Shown: in pieces, positions 1-7,288 of the stretch
How the letters are laid out: each line of letters opens with the position of its first letter
Numbering within the stretch: position 1 is the first letter of the stretch
DNA from: Stutzerimonas stutzeri
GTDB taxonomy: Bacteria > Pseudomonadota > Gammaproteobacteria > Pseudomonadales > Pseudomonadaceae
DNA length: 64,000 nucleotides
NCBI RefSeq assembly: GCF_024451105.1
Contig: NZ_JANGEY010000012.1
Span: 1-64,000 of the forward strand
Reading direction: 5' to 3'
Notes under the pieces: model-generated
Databases searched by the model: none
What the model was told of the DNA's origin: nothing
What the model saw: only the letters and a program-made list of their open reading frames with translations
Position numbers and translations under genes: made by a program

Positions 1-1
1 C

Positions 2-121
2 GGCAACATCCCGCTGACCGAAACCGCGCGGGGCGTGGTGCCCTTCCTGATCTCGGACGTCCTGCGCATCATCGTGCTGGCGCTGTTCCCCGGCATCACC
101 CTGTTCCTGCTCATGCTGTAG
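2..121 (+). CDS. dctM: TRAP transporter large permease, C-terminal end (partial)
   Basis: Only the last 39 codons lie in the window; the gene starts upstream. The visible residues begin GNIPLTETARGVVPFLISD and end in a hydrophobic helix rich in Leu, Ile and Phe before a TAG stop. This matches the C-terminus of DctM-type permeases, the large membrane subunit of tripartite ATP-independent periplasmic transporters, which in Pseudomonas take up C4-dicarboxylates by ion symport. A strong terminator follows the stop by 14 bases, so this is the end of its transcription unit. The family call is good; the substrate cannot be judged from this fragment. Confidence 0.72.
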   Translation, partial: GNIPLTETARGVVPFLISDVLRIIVLALFPGITLFLLML

Positions 122-135
122 CGAACTGCACCGCC

Positions 136-164
136 AAGGCCGCCTTCGGGCGGCCTTGTTCTTT
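136..164 (+). terminator. Rho-independent terminator after dctM
   Basis: A perfect 9-bp stem (AAGGCCGCC, TTCG loop, GGCGGCCTT) is followed by GTTCTTT. The stable UUCG-type tetraloop and the position 14 bases after the dctM stop make this a convincing intrinsic terminator. Confidence 0.85.
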
Positions 165-191
165 GTACCCGGCATCCCATCAGGAGTGCGC

Positions 192-1400
192 ATGCCCCCC
201 GTCGTCGCCAATCCCCAACGCCTGATCGTCCTGCTCGCCGCGCTGGTGGCCTTCGGCCCGCTGTCGATCGACATGTACCTGCCCAGCCTGCCGCTGATCG
301 CCGGCGACCTCGGCGCTCCCGAGGCGCAGATCCAGCTGACCATCAGCGTGTTCCTCGCCGGCCTGTGCGCCGGCATGCTGCTCTACGGCCCGCTGTCCGA
401 TCGCTTCGGCCGGCGCAAGCTGCTGCTCGGCGGCATCGCCCTGTACATGCTCGCCAGCGTCGGCTGCATCCTCGCCGCCAAGGCCGAACACCTGCTGTTC
501 TGGCGCATCCTCCAGGCCCTCGGCGGCGCCGCCGCTTCGGTGCTGGCACGGACCATCGTGCGCGACCTGTTCCCGCTCAAGGACGCCGCCCGGGTACTGT
601 CGCTGATGCACCTGGTGACCCTGATCGCCACCCTGATCGCCCCGCTGCTCGGCGGCTACCTGATCCTGATCGCCGGCTGGCGGTCCATCTTCGGCGTGCT
701 GCTGGCCTTCGCCGGCCTGTGCCTGGCGCTGGTGGCCTGGAAGATTCCCGAGACCCACCCGGCCGACAAGCGCGGCACCTCCATAGCCGGCGCCTTCCGC
801 GCCTACGGCCACATCGCCCGCCAGCCGCAGGCGCTCGGCTACATCCTGTGCATGGGCCTGTCGTTCGGCGGCATGTTCGCCTTCATCACCGCCTCGCCGT
901 TCGTCTACATCCAGTACTTCGGCATCTCGCCGCAGCACTACGCCTGGCTGTTCGCCCTCAACGTCGCCGGCATCATGGCCATGACCCTGCTCAACGCCCG
1001 GCTGGTCGGTCGCCTCGGCCCGCAGCGCATGCTCGGCTTCGGCGCCGGCATCGCCGCACTGTCCGGGCTGGCCCTGGCCGGCTTCGGCGCCAGCGGCGTC
1101 GGCGGCCTGAGCGCGATGGTCGGCTGCCTGCTGCTCTACGTCAGCGTCACTGGCCTGCTCGGCGCCAACAGCGTGGCCAGCCTGCTGGCACGCTTCCCCA
1201 AGCAGGCCGGCGCTGCCGCCGGCCTCGCCGTGGCCCTGCAGTTCGGCCTCGGCACCGCGGCCAGCGCGCTGGTCGGCGCCCTGCACGACGGCAGCCCGCT
1301 GCCGATGAGCCTGGTGGTCGGCGGCGCCGGTCTCGGCAGCCTGCTGGCCCTGCTGCTGACGCGGATCCCGGAGCGCGCGGAGGCAGGCGCCGAACGCTGA
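192..1400 (+). CDS. Bcr/CflA-family MFS drug efflux transporter
   Basis: A 402-residue inner-membrane transporter of the major facilitator superfamily, Bcr/CflA drug-resistance subfamily, which exports compounds such as bicyclomycin or chloramphenicol by proton antiport. The N-terminal helix carries the subfamily pattern PLSIDMYLPSLP, and the first cytoplasmic loop has the MFS motif GPLSDRFGRRK. About twelve hydrophobic segments are visible, and the length is usual for the family. The ATG at 192 is chosen over an in-frame upstream start at 156 because CAGGAG lies five bases before it and the upstream start falls inside the dctM terminator. It stands alone between two terminators. The actual substrate is unknown. 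Confidence 0.9.
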   Translation: MPPVVANPQRLIVLLAALVAFGPLSIDMYLPSLPLIAGDLGAPEAQIQLTISVFLAGLCAGMLLYGPLSDRFGRRKLLLGGIALYMLASVGCILAAKAEHLLFWRILQALGGAAASVLARTIVRDLFPLKDAARVLSLMHLVTLIATLIAPLLGGYLILIAGWRSIFGVLLAFAGLCLALVAWKIPETHPADKRGTSIAGAFRAYGHIARQPQALGYILCMGLSFGGMFAFITASPFVYIQYFGISPQHYAWLFALNVAGIMAMTLLNARLVGRLGPQRMLGFGAGIAALSGLALAGFGASGVGGLSAMVGCLLLYVSVTGLLGANSVASLLARFPKQAGAAAGLAVALQFGLGTAASALVGALHDGSPLPMSLVVGGAGLGSLLALLLTRIPERAEAGAER

Positions 1401-1420
1401 GATTGCCCCAGCGCTGAAAC

Positions 1421-1436
1421 TGGCACGTCACATGCA
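1421..1436 (+). promoter_or_regulatory. Predicted sigma-54 (RpoN) promoter
   Basis: TGGCACGTCACATGCA fits the sigma-54 consensus TGGCAC-N5-TTGC at every key position: GG of the -24 element and GC of the -12 element are separated by exactly ten bases. Only the first T of TTGC differs (A here). It points rightward into an intergenic region ending in a strong terminator, not into a protein gene. Transcription would start near 1447. An upstream enhancer-binding site was not identified. Confidence 0.6.
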
Positions 1437-1446
1437 TTGTCTAGAG

Positions 1447-1540
1447 TGTCCAGTTTCGGGGACCACGGTACAGGCAGGCCGGGGAATCCCCTTTTTACGC
1501 CGAAAGCCCCGGATCGCCGCGCGATCCGGGGCTTTTTCCT
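1447..1540 (+). ncRNA. Candidate sigma-54-dependent small RNA
   Basis: The interval between the sigma-54 promoter match (1421-1436) and the intrinsic terminator (1503-1536) would give a transcript of about 90 nt with no plausible reading frame of its own. It contains the GC-rich hairpin-forming segment GGCCGGGGAATCCCC near 1478 and ends in the terminator stem and a U-run. Pseudomonads do make RpoN-dependent regulatory RNAs (CrcZ/CrcY under CbrB, NrsZ under NtrC), but I cannot assign this one to a family from sequence alone. Alternatively the terminator merely ends the bcr-like transcript. Confidence 0.42.
1503..1536 (+). terminator. Rho-independent terminator
   Basis: A perfect 15-bp stem (AAAGCCCCGGATCGC, loop CGC, GCGATCCGGGGCTTT) runs directly into TTCC, giving a five-T run. 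It ends the candidate small RNA and any bcr read-through. It may also act in reverse on the msh operon, though the T-run on that strand is short. Confidence 0.85.
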
Positions 1541-1661
1541 TCCCGACGGCGTTTCCCGCCGCCCCCGGCGGCGCAGGCCTGTCGGCAACGCGACACGCGG
1601 CCTTGTCGAGATCCCGCCAGCGCGCACAACCGGCGTGCTCCCTGCACCGCAAGGGGGCAGG

Positions 1662-4364
1662 CTACTGGCGGTAGATCTCGCGGCGGAAGATCAGAGCGCG
1701 CTGGACGGCCTGCGAGCCGAAGGTGGCCCGCGCCGAAGGCGTCTCGAGTCCGTTACCCTCCACCCAGTCATGCTTCAGCCATTCCGGGAATACCCCGCCC
1801 TGTCCCGAGAGACGGACCAGCACGCTGCCCTGCTTGTCGGGTGCCGGCAGGCGGATCAGGCCGCTGGGCAAAGGCGTCCCCGACGGCGGCTGCAGGCTGC
1901 GCAGCGCCACTGGGAAATCGGCCTCCTCCAGCGGGGGAACTCCGGAAAACTCCGCGAGCAGCACATCGCCGAGCACCGCCGGCGTCGAACAGACATCGTC
2001 CGCGTTCTTCCCCCAGCCCGGACCGCCGACCGAGGTATGCCAGCTTTCCAGCCAGTAGGGCAGGTCCAGCGGCTGATCCTCCGGGCCGCGAGCACTCTCG
2101 ATGCGCAGTCGGCCGAGGCGCACTTGCGTGCCGCCGACGGCATGCACGAAGTCCTGGCAACTGGCGGCAGCACCGTCGCTGCCGCGGTAGCAGACGCCAT
2201 CGAGGTCGACCAGGCGATCGCTCGACACCTGCAGCGCGACGTAGGCGCCGCTCGCGTCGAGCGTCAAAGGCAGGTCTTCGCTCGAAGGACTGGCCGGCAG
2301 TTGCCAGGACAGCGCATCGGCCAGGCGCGCACTCGCCGCGTCGGCACGCCAGTCGAAGGAGCGGCTGCCGTCCGCCGCGCCACTGTCGGGGATGGTCAGC
2401 GACCGCGCATCGCCCAGACTCTGCAGCCGCGCAGCCAGATTCGGCCTGCCCGCCGCGATGAGGCTGTAGGGCTGACGCTGCGGCGGCTCGTCCAGACGCC
2501 AGAATGCCCCCCGGTCGTAGTTGCGCGTCACCTCGCCCTGGCGGTTGTAGCCGGTCACCCGAAGCGCCGGCTGACCGCCGGCGAAAGGGATGGGCTGGCC
2601 CTGATAACTGAAGGTCCCGCAGGCATGGCTCAGGCTGGCCTGGCTGGTCACGCCCAGCCAGGCAGGCGTGAAGCGACCGATCAGCCCACTCTCGCCACCG
2701 CCGATGCTCTGCCCGAGATAGAGCGGCGGTGCGGCAACGATCCGGAAGATGCCGACCTCACTCTGGCTCACCTCGAGGGTGGTGGTGGCCGAGACATGCG
2801 CGTAGCTGCTCAGCAGGCTCCGCGTACCGCTGCTCGCATCATGGCGGTAGAAGGCGCCGGCCGCGCCGTCGGTCGGCGCGAGCGCAGTGGAGTTCAGCGC
2901 GATGCCGTTCAGACGGAAGTTCGGGGTGGTCGGATTGTCGCGCAGGGCGGCCTCGGTCAACGGCTCGCCATCGGCCTGCCAGGCGACGGCGCGGACGCTC
3001 AGCGGAAAACTGTCGCCGGCCATGCGCAGCACGCCGCAGGCGGCAGGCGTCGCCGTCGTGCAGCCGGCGTCGGCCGGCGTGGAAATATGCAACCCGTAGG
3101 GTCGGCTGACGAACATGTCCGAGCCGCGCATGTCCAGCCCGCTCTCGGCCCCCGTACCGACATAGCGGGCCTGCAGACGCATCCGTCCGGCATCGTCGTA
3201 GCGCACCGCCAGATAGGCGGTCGCCGTGTTGTCGAAGTTCAGCGTCAGGCTGCTCGGCGCCGTCGATATCGCCGCGCCGTTGAGGTGCACGGGCATGCTG
3301 CCCGTGCCCGGATCGACATACTCGCTCCAGAACTGCAGGGTGCGGGTGGCCGGACCGAAGCCCGGCACACAGCGCTGGGGATCGCCCGGCTCGGTGCGCA
3401 TGGCCTGCAGGGCGACGTTGACATGCGGCTTGCCGGCCAGCAGATCCGGCACATCGAAGACGAACCCGCTGTCGGCGAAGTACACCCGACAGTCGGCCGT
3501 GCTGCAGCGTAGGGAGTTGTTGGCCGACGGCGTCGCCGCGATGCCGAGGGTCACCTGGCCTACCCCGCGCAACCTGAGGGACGCCTGGCCGCCGTTGAAG
3601 TACACCTGATTGCCGCCTTCCCAGGTGCTCGGGCTGAGCGTGGCATTGATGCTGCCTTCGTAGCGCCGGGAGCAGTCCGCATTGGCACACGCCTGTAGCA
3701 CCACGTCGAGCGGGTTGCAGCTCAGTCCGCTGGCGGCATGCAGGAAGCGGAAATGGTCTATCTGCCCGAGCGAGTCCGGGTTGTCGCAGAGCGTGCCGAA
3801 ATCGGTGCCGGGAATGGCGCTGGCGTCATAGATGATGTTGTTGCCCTTGCTCATGCTGCCTCCGGAGGAGATGGCACCGCGAATTTTCGGGTTGTTGCCG
3901 ATCGTCGCCGTGCCCGTCGCATAGATCATGGCGTTCACATAGATATTGTTGCTGTCCTGGATCGTCAGGTTACCCCTGACCAGGATGATCAGATTCGACG
4001 GGCTACCCCATCTGTTCACCTCGGAGTTGTTGGAGATGGTCAGATTGCCGTCGACATAGACCCGCGCCGTCCCGGTGCTTTGGGTTTCCAGCCGCCAACC
4101 ATTGCCCGAAATACCACCTCGCCAGTAGCTGTTGCCCACATTTATCCGGCTCGCCCCCACCCGATCCACTGCGGTCAGCACGGGACTGCTGCTGGCGTCG
4201 AACAGCGGAAAGTCACCCCAGGCAACGTTGCCGTTCAGGCCGTCGCCTCCCGGTCCCGGAAAGAACAGCTGGGTACACAACACCGCCCAAGCGGCCGGGC
4301 TGCTCATGCTCAGCAGTACGCCCAGCAGCAGGGCGGGTACCTTCCCAAGCAGCTTCATGCTCAT
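1662..4364 (-). CDS. mshQ: MshQ, large MSHA pilus-associated surface protein (DUF6701)
   Basis: A 900-residue exported protein, last gene of the msh operon. A signal peptide (about residues 1-27, ending SPAAWA) leads into a region with repeated short turns and Asn/Gly-rich steps (about 60-180), which looks like a small right-handed beta-helix. A long beta-rich, cysteine-containing C-terminal part follows, of the kind assigned to DUF6701 in MshQ proteins. MshQ is the least understood MSHA component; its size and position suggest an outer-surface or tip protein. The ATG at 4364 overlaps the mshP stop (ATGA). The upstream extension of the open frame lies inside mshP and is not coding. Confidence 0.82.
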   Translation of the reverse strand: MSMKLLGKVPALLLGVLLSMSSPAAWAVLCTQLFFPGPGGDGLNGNVAWGDFPLFDASSSPVLTAVDRVGASRINVGNSYWRGGISGNGWRLETQSTGTARVYVDGNLTISNNSEVNRWGSPSNLIILVRGNLTIQDSNNIYVNAMIYATGTATIGNNPKIRGAISSGGSMSKGNNIIYDASAIPGTDFGTLCDNPDSLGQIDHFRFLHAASGLSCNPLDVVLQACANADCSRRYEGSINATLSPSTWEGGNQVYFNGGQASLRLRGVGQVTLGIAATPSANNSLRCSTADCRVYFADSGFVFDVPDLLAGKPHVNVALQAMRTEPGDPQRCVPGFGPATRTLQFWSEYVDPGTGSMPVHLNGAAISTAPSSLTLNFDNTATAYLAVRYDDAGRMRLQARYVGTGAESGLDMRGSDMFVSRPYGLHISTPADAGCTTATPAACGVLRMAGDSFPLSVRAVAWQADGEPLTEAALRDNPTTPNFRLNGIALNSTALAPTDGAAGAFYRHDASSGTRSLLSSYAHVSATTTLEVSQSEVGIFRIVAAPPLYLGQSIGGGESGLIGRFTPAWLGVTSQASLSHACGTFSYQGQPIPFAGGQPALRVTGYNRQGEVTRNYDRGAFWRLDEPPQRQPYSLIAAGRPNLAARLQSLGDARSLTIPDSGAADGSRSFDWRADAASARLADALSWQLPASPSSEDLPLTLDASGAYVALQVSSDRLVDLDGVCYRGSDGAAASCQDFVHAVGGTQVRLGRLRIESARGPEDQPLDLPYWLESWHTSVGGPGWGKNADDVCSTPAVLGDVLLAEFSGVPPLEEADFPVALRSLQPPSGTPLPSGLIRLPAPDKQGSVLVRLSGQGGVFPEWLKHDWVEGNGLETPSARATFGSQAVQRALIFRREIYRQ

Positions 4365-4801
4365 CGCTCCACCGTCACTTCCAGGCGCCGCCAGGCGTGG
4401 TCGGTCCGGCTGTCCGGGCTGCCGTTGTCGGCCGTGGCGGTCAATCGGTACAGGTTGAAGGTCCGGATGCCCTCCGCATAGCTCTCCGGGCAAACCGCCC
4501 CGCTGCAGGGCAGGGGCAGCTTCACGCAGGCGAAGCTCACAGTGAAATCCTCAAGGCCGCTGCCGGCCATCGACACGTTGCTGGCGGCCGGGCAGTCGCC
4601 CGCGTTGCTCTCCAGCAGCAACTGGTGCAACCCCCACTCCAGGCCGGCGCGCGCGGCCTGGTAGGCGCGTGCCTGCTGGATGCCCAGGTCGAGGCTGGCG
4701 TTCTGGGTGACCGACAGGCGGCTCATGGCCGCCACCGCCACGGCGACGACGACCATCACGAACAGCGCCGCCACCAGGGCGAATCCACGTTCAGGGCGCA
4801 T
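4361..4801 (-). CDS. mshP: MshP, PilX-like minor pseudopilin
   Basis: A 146-residue membrane-anchored protein, MRPERGFALVAALFVMVVV at the start: a short basic leader, Gly-Phe cleavage site and one N-terminal hydrophobic helix. It lacks the usual Glu at +5 (Ala-Leu-Val-Ala instead), as in PilX/GspK-type minor pilins that cap or initiate the pilus. Several Cys residues in the C-terminal half could form disulfides. Its start overlaps the end of mshO by 11 bases and its stop overlaps mshQ. The assignment rests on the class of sequence plus its fixed place between mshO and mshQ. Confidence 0.8.
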   Translation of the reverse strand: MRPERGFALVAALFVMVVVAVAVAAMSRLSVTQNASLDLGIQQARAYQAARAGLEWGLHQLLLESNAGDCPAASNVSMAGSGLEDFTVSFACVKLPLPCSGAVCPESYAEGIRTFNLYRLTATADNGSPDSRTDHAWRRLEVTVER

Positions 4802-5774
4802 TGTTCACCTGCACGAATTGAACCAGACGGACCGCCTCGCCAGCCTGGGCGATGTTCAGGCGCAGGGTGGCCTGGCTGGCCGCCGCGTCGTCGAGAAAGC
4901 TGCAGCTGGCGACGTGCTCGGCCTGCACGCGCGCGCCGGCCGGCAGCGTGACGGGCAGCGCGGGCAGCAACTGCGCATGCTCGTAGCGCAGCAGCCGAGT
5001 ACCGACGCAGCGATAGCCGACCACGCGGGTGGCGAAGTACAGCCGACGCGAGGACGAGGACGGAGCGGCGAAGGCGGTGCTGCCCGTCTCGGGCGCGATG
5101 CGGAAACGGGCGATGCCCTCGCTCACCCCCAGGGCCTCGATACCGGCGCGGCCAATCGCTCCGGGATTGGCCGTGGCGTCCCAGACGTCCAGGCCGCTGC
5201 TCGGTAGCACCAGCCAGGCCGACGACGGAGGCGCGAAATGCGGATCAAGCACCTGCAGCACATCGCAGGCAGGCTGCGGAGGGCTTCCCTCCTCGGGGCC
5301 GATGCATTGCTGGGGCGGCGAGGCCGTGGGGTTCCGCGGCTCGAACGCCAACTGGCCGCTCGGCCGGTTCGCCAGATAGCGCCCGGCGACCTCGATCAGC
5401 AGCACCTCCAGCGCATCGTTGGCGCCATCGCCATCGAGGTCCGCCATCCGCAGCGAACCGGGCACCGCCATGCGGATGTCGCGCTGCATGCGGTTGAGGG
5501 CGATGCTACCGGTATCCACCAGCGCGGCGCGCCGGCTCTGGGCGGCGAAGCCTTCCAGCGGGCGGGACAGAACCGTCGAAACCATCACCGCGACCACCGC
5601 ACTGAGAGCGATCACCAGGATCAGCTCGACCAGGGTGAAACCGCATTGACGAGCGCCAGGCGCCCGTAGGGTGGAAAACCGCGCAGCGTTTTCCACCAGC
5701 CCTTCGGCGGGTAACGCTGCGCGGTTACCCACCCTGCGCGGCAACCCATGCGGAGCGCGCTTCAGGGAGTGCAT
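4791..5774 (-). CDS. mshO: MshO, minor prepilin with an extended leader
   Basis: A 327-residue minor pilin of the MSHA machine. The prepilin peptidase site is ARQCG^FTLVELILV with Glu at +5 and a standard N-terminal helix, followed by a large periplasmic domain. The ATG at 5774 overlaps the mshD stop by 13 bases and has a good ribosome binding site (GGGAGA, six bases upstream). This makes the leader about 46 residues, much longer than normal, because a REP-type palindrome lies in frame between start and cleavage site. A GTG at 5696, itself inside the palindrome, would give a 20-residue leader and cannot be excluded. Confidence 0.78.
   Translation of the reverse strand: MHSLKRAPHGLPRRVGNRAALPAEGLVENAARFSTLRAPGARQCGFTLVELILVIALSAVVAVMVSTVLSRPLEGFAAQSRRAALVDTGSIALNRMQRDIRMAVPGSLRMADLDGDGANDALEVLLIEVAGRYLANRPSGQLAFEPRNPTASPPQQCIGPEEGSPPQPACDVLQVLDPHFAPPSSAWLVLPSSGLDVWDATANPGAIGRAGIEALGVSEGIARFRIAPETGSTAFAAPSSSSRRLYFATRVVGYRCVGTRLLRYEHAQLLPALPVTLPAGARVQAEHVASCSFLDDAAASQATLRLNIAQAGEAVRLVQFVQVNNAP
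5665..5738. repeat. REP-type palindromic pair inside the mshO leader
   Basis: Two imperfect hairpins back to back: a GGAAAAC/GTTTTCC stem and a GGTAAC/GTTACC stem, both with GCTGCGCG-type loops. The outer ends are CGTAGGGTGG on one side and CCACCCTGCG on the other. The GTAG tetranucleotide next to a GC-rich hairpin is the hallmark of REP elements moved by RAYT (TnpA_REP) transposases, here arranged as an inverted pair. It is read through in frame by mshO. Confidence 0.75.
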
Positions 5775-6187
5775 GCGTAGTCTCCCATAGCGTCGTATTC
5801 GTCGTAGCAGGTACGCCAGCCGCTGAGCGTCAGGGCCTGCCCCGTCGGGTCCTGCACGTCGATCTGCACGTGCCAGGCATTGCTCGCCGAGATGCCGGAA
5901 AAGCCTCTGGCCTCGATGCGGCGGGTGATCGAGTAGCCGCCCAGCCCCGCAGCCGTGGCCGCTGTGCGGGCCTGGGTGCAATCGCTGCCGTCCAGCCCGG
6001 CAAACGGCTTGCCGAGGATCTCCTCCAGACAGGCCTCGGCGAGCATCAGGCTCTGCTGGCGCAGCATGGGATCGGCGGAACGTGCGGTGATGCTGGCCAT
6101 CGCGCTGTACAGCGCCGCGGCGGCGATGCCGACGATGACGATGGCGATCACCAGTTCGACCAGGGTGACACCGCGCTGGCGGTTCAT
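5762..6187 (-). CDS. mshD: MshD, minor prepilin
   Basis: A 141-residue minor pilin. MNRQRG^VTLVELVIAIVI shows a six-residue basic leader, Gly at -1 and Glu at +5, with Val in place of Phe at +1. The body contains paired cysteines in both halves (LAEACLEE, SDCTQ, RTCYDE, YACTP), likely disulfide-bonded. The ATG at 6187 overlaps the mshC stop (ATGA); the open frame extends far upstream only as a shadow of mshC. In MSHA and related systems such minor pilins prime assembly at the inner membrane. The name follows operon position as well as sequence. Confidence 0.82.
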   Translation of the reverse strand: MNRQRGVTLVELVIAIVIVGIAAAALYSAMASITARSADPMLRQQSLMLAEACLEEILGKPFAGLDGSDCTQARTAATAAGLGGYSITRRIEARGFSGISASNAWHVQIDVQDPTGQALTLSGWRTCYDEYDAMGDYACTP

Positions 6188-6657
6188 CGCACGTATCCCG
6201 TTTCGGCTTCGACGCCGATGCAATGGCTGCCGATGACCACCCCGGCCGCCTGCCCCGTGCGCCCGCAATGACTGGTCGGGCTGCCGCTGAGCGGCTGGCC
6301 GAGGGCGCCGAAGGTCAGGTCCAGATCGGCGCTGGCCAGCGGCGCGGGAAAGCGACCGCCGGACGGGTCGACCAGCGGCGTGCCGGCGGCGGCTCCGCCA
6401 CAGGCCGCAGCGAGGCTGACCGAATAGGCTGCCGGTGCGACCTGCACGCGCACCGGGCAACCGCCGGCGATGGCACGCTTCTGCGCATAGCGCAGCGCCG
6501 CCAGGCTTTCCTCGTAGTGCAGCCGCTCGTCGAACACCCGACGGTCGAAGAACCGCGGCCCCACCACCGCGGCGAGGATGCCGAGGACGACGATCACCAG
6601 GATCAGTTCGACGAGGGTGAAGCCGGTGCGTCGTCCACCGATCTGGCAGCCCTTCAT
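6184..6657 (-). CDS. mshC: MshC, minor prepilin (GspH/FimT-like)
   Basis: A 157-residue minor pilin. The leader MKGCQIGGRRTG precedes the cleavage site and FTLVELILVIVV, with Glu at +5. The segment after the helix (about residues 30-60) resembles GspH/FimT-type pseudopilins. Two adjacent ATG codons are possible (6660 and 6657). The second is chosen because AGGAGG is then five bases away; for the first the spacing is only two. The stop overlaps the mshD start. It is separated from the upstream mshA-like gene by 34 bases. Confidence 0.82.
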   Translation of the reverse strand: MKGCQIGGRRTGFTLVELILVIVVLGILAAVVGPRFFDRRVFDERLHYEESLAALRYAQKRAIAGGCPVRVQVAPAAYSVSLAAACGGAAAGTPLVDPSGGRFPAPLASADLDLTFGALGQPLSGSPTSHCGRTGQAAGVVIGSHCIGVEAETGYVR

Positions 6658-6691
6658 CATGCCCTCCTCGCAAGAGCGGACAGCGGCAACA

Positions 6692-7162
6692 CTAGCGACA
6701 ATTGGTCTCGGTCAAATTGTCCGATGTGATGCTGGGCGTCACCACGCTCCAACTGGACCTCAGGGTGTAATTGAACTTGCAGTCCCATTGCCCCCAGATG
6801 GCTACGTTGATATTCCCATCACCACTGTCGCTGATGGCTATAGTGTCATCCTCTTCCAGTTGCGCGGCCTTGACGATCCCGCCCAAGGTCGCCGCCGGAT
6901 ACAGACCGAGCATCTCGATAGGTTCGCCCTCCAGATAGACAACCAGCTTGCCGCCAACCTCGACCGGTGGCGTGACTTGCGCCTGCAGGTGAACGATGGC
7001 AGCCGCCGACTGGACCGCGCCGAGCGCGCCCTTCATGGTCGCGTACTTGGCCGCACCGGTAAAACTGGCCAGACGCGGCAGAGCAAAAGCAGAAAGGATA
7101 CCCAGCATCACGACCACCAGAATCAGCTCGATCAGGGTGAATCCACGCTGCCTTCCTTGCAT
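6692..7162 (-). CDS. Second MshA-like major-type pilin
   Basis: A 156-residue prepilin with the class signature MQGRQRG^FTLIELILVVV and Glu at +5, the MshA-like helix continuation ALPRLASF, and two C-terminal cysteines (WDCKFN and NCR) that would form the pilin D-loop. It lies directly downstream of the mshA gene and is clearly related to it in its first 50 residues, but the globular part differs. AAGGAT sits six bases before the ATG. It could be an alternative major pilin, a minor pilin, or a diverged duplicate. Base composition is visibly less GC-rich than the assembly genes around it. Confidence 0.8.
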   Translation of the reverse strand: MQGRQRGFTLIELILVVVMLGILSAFALPRLASFTGAAKYATMKGALGAVQSAAAIVHLQAQVTPPVEVGGKLVVYLEGEPIEMLGLYPAATLGGIVKAAQLEEDDTIAISDSGDGNINVAIWGQWDCKFNYTLRSSWSVVTPSITSDNLTETNCR

Positions 7163-7241
7163 AAAACTATCCTTACGCGAGCAAATCAGCCGACTCTGTG
7201 TCAGTCATCAACACTTGCGACGCCACTCAATGGAGCGACAC

Positions 7242-7264
7242 GTGCCCACGCAAAGCGTGGGCAC
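7242..7264 (-). promoter_or_regulatory. Hairpin between the two MshA-like pilin genes
   Basis: A perfect 10-bp stem with a 3-nt loop (GTGCCCACGC, TTT, GCGTGGGCAC on the minus strand) sits 25 bases after the mshA stop. There is no T-run, so it is not a classic terminator. It could act as a partial terminator or an mRNA 3' stabiliser that favours major pilin over downstream genes. The role is inferred from position. Confidence 0.5.
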
Positions 7265-7288
7265 AATCAAACTACCATCGCCAACGAG

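Noticed and set aside
180-1286. Long open frame antisense to the Bcr/CflA gene, and many similar frames opposite or out of phase with other genes
   Set aside because: High GC makes stop codons rare in shadow frames. The translations are low-complexity Arg/Ala/Gly/Gln strings without domains, and the true frames have clear family motifs.
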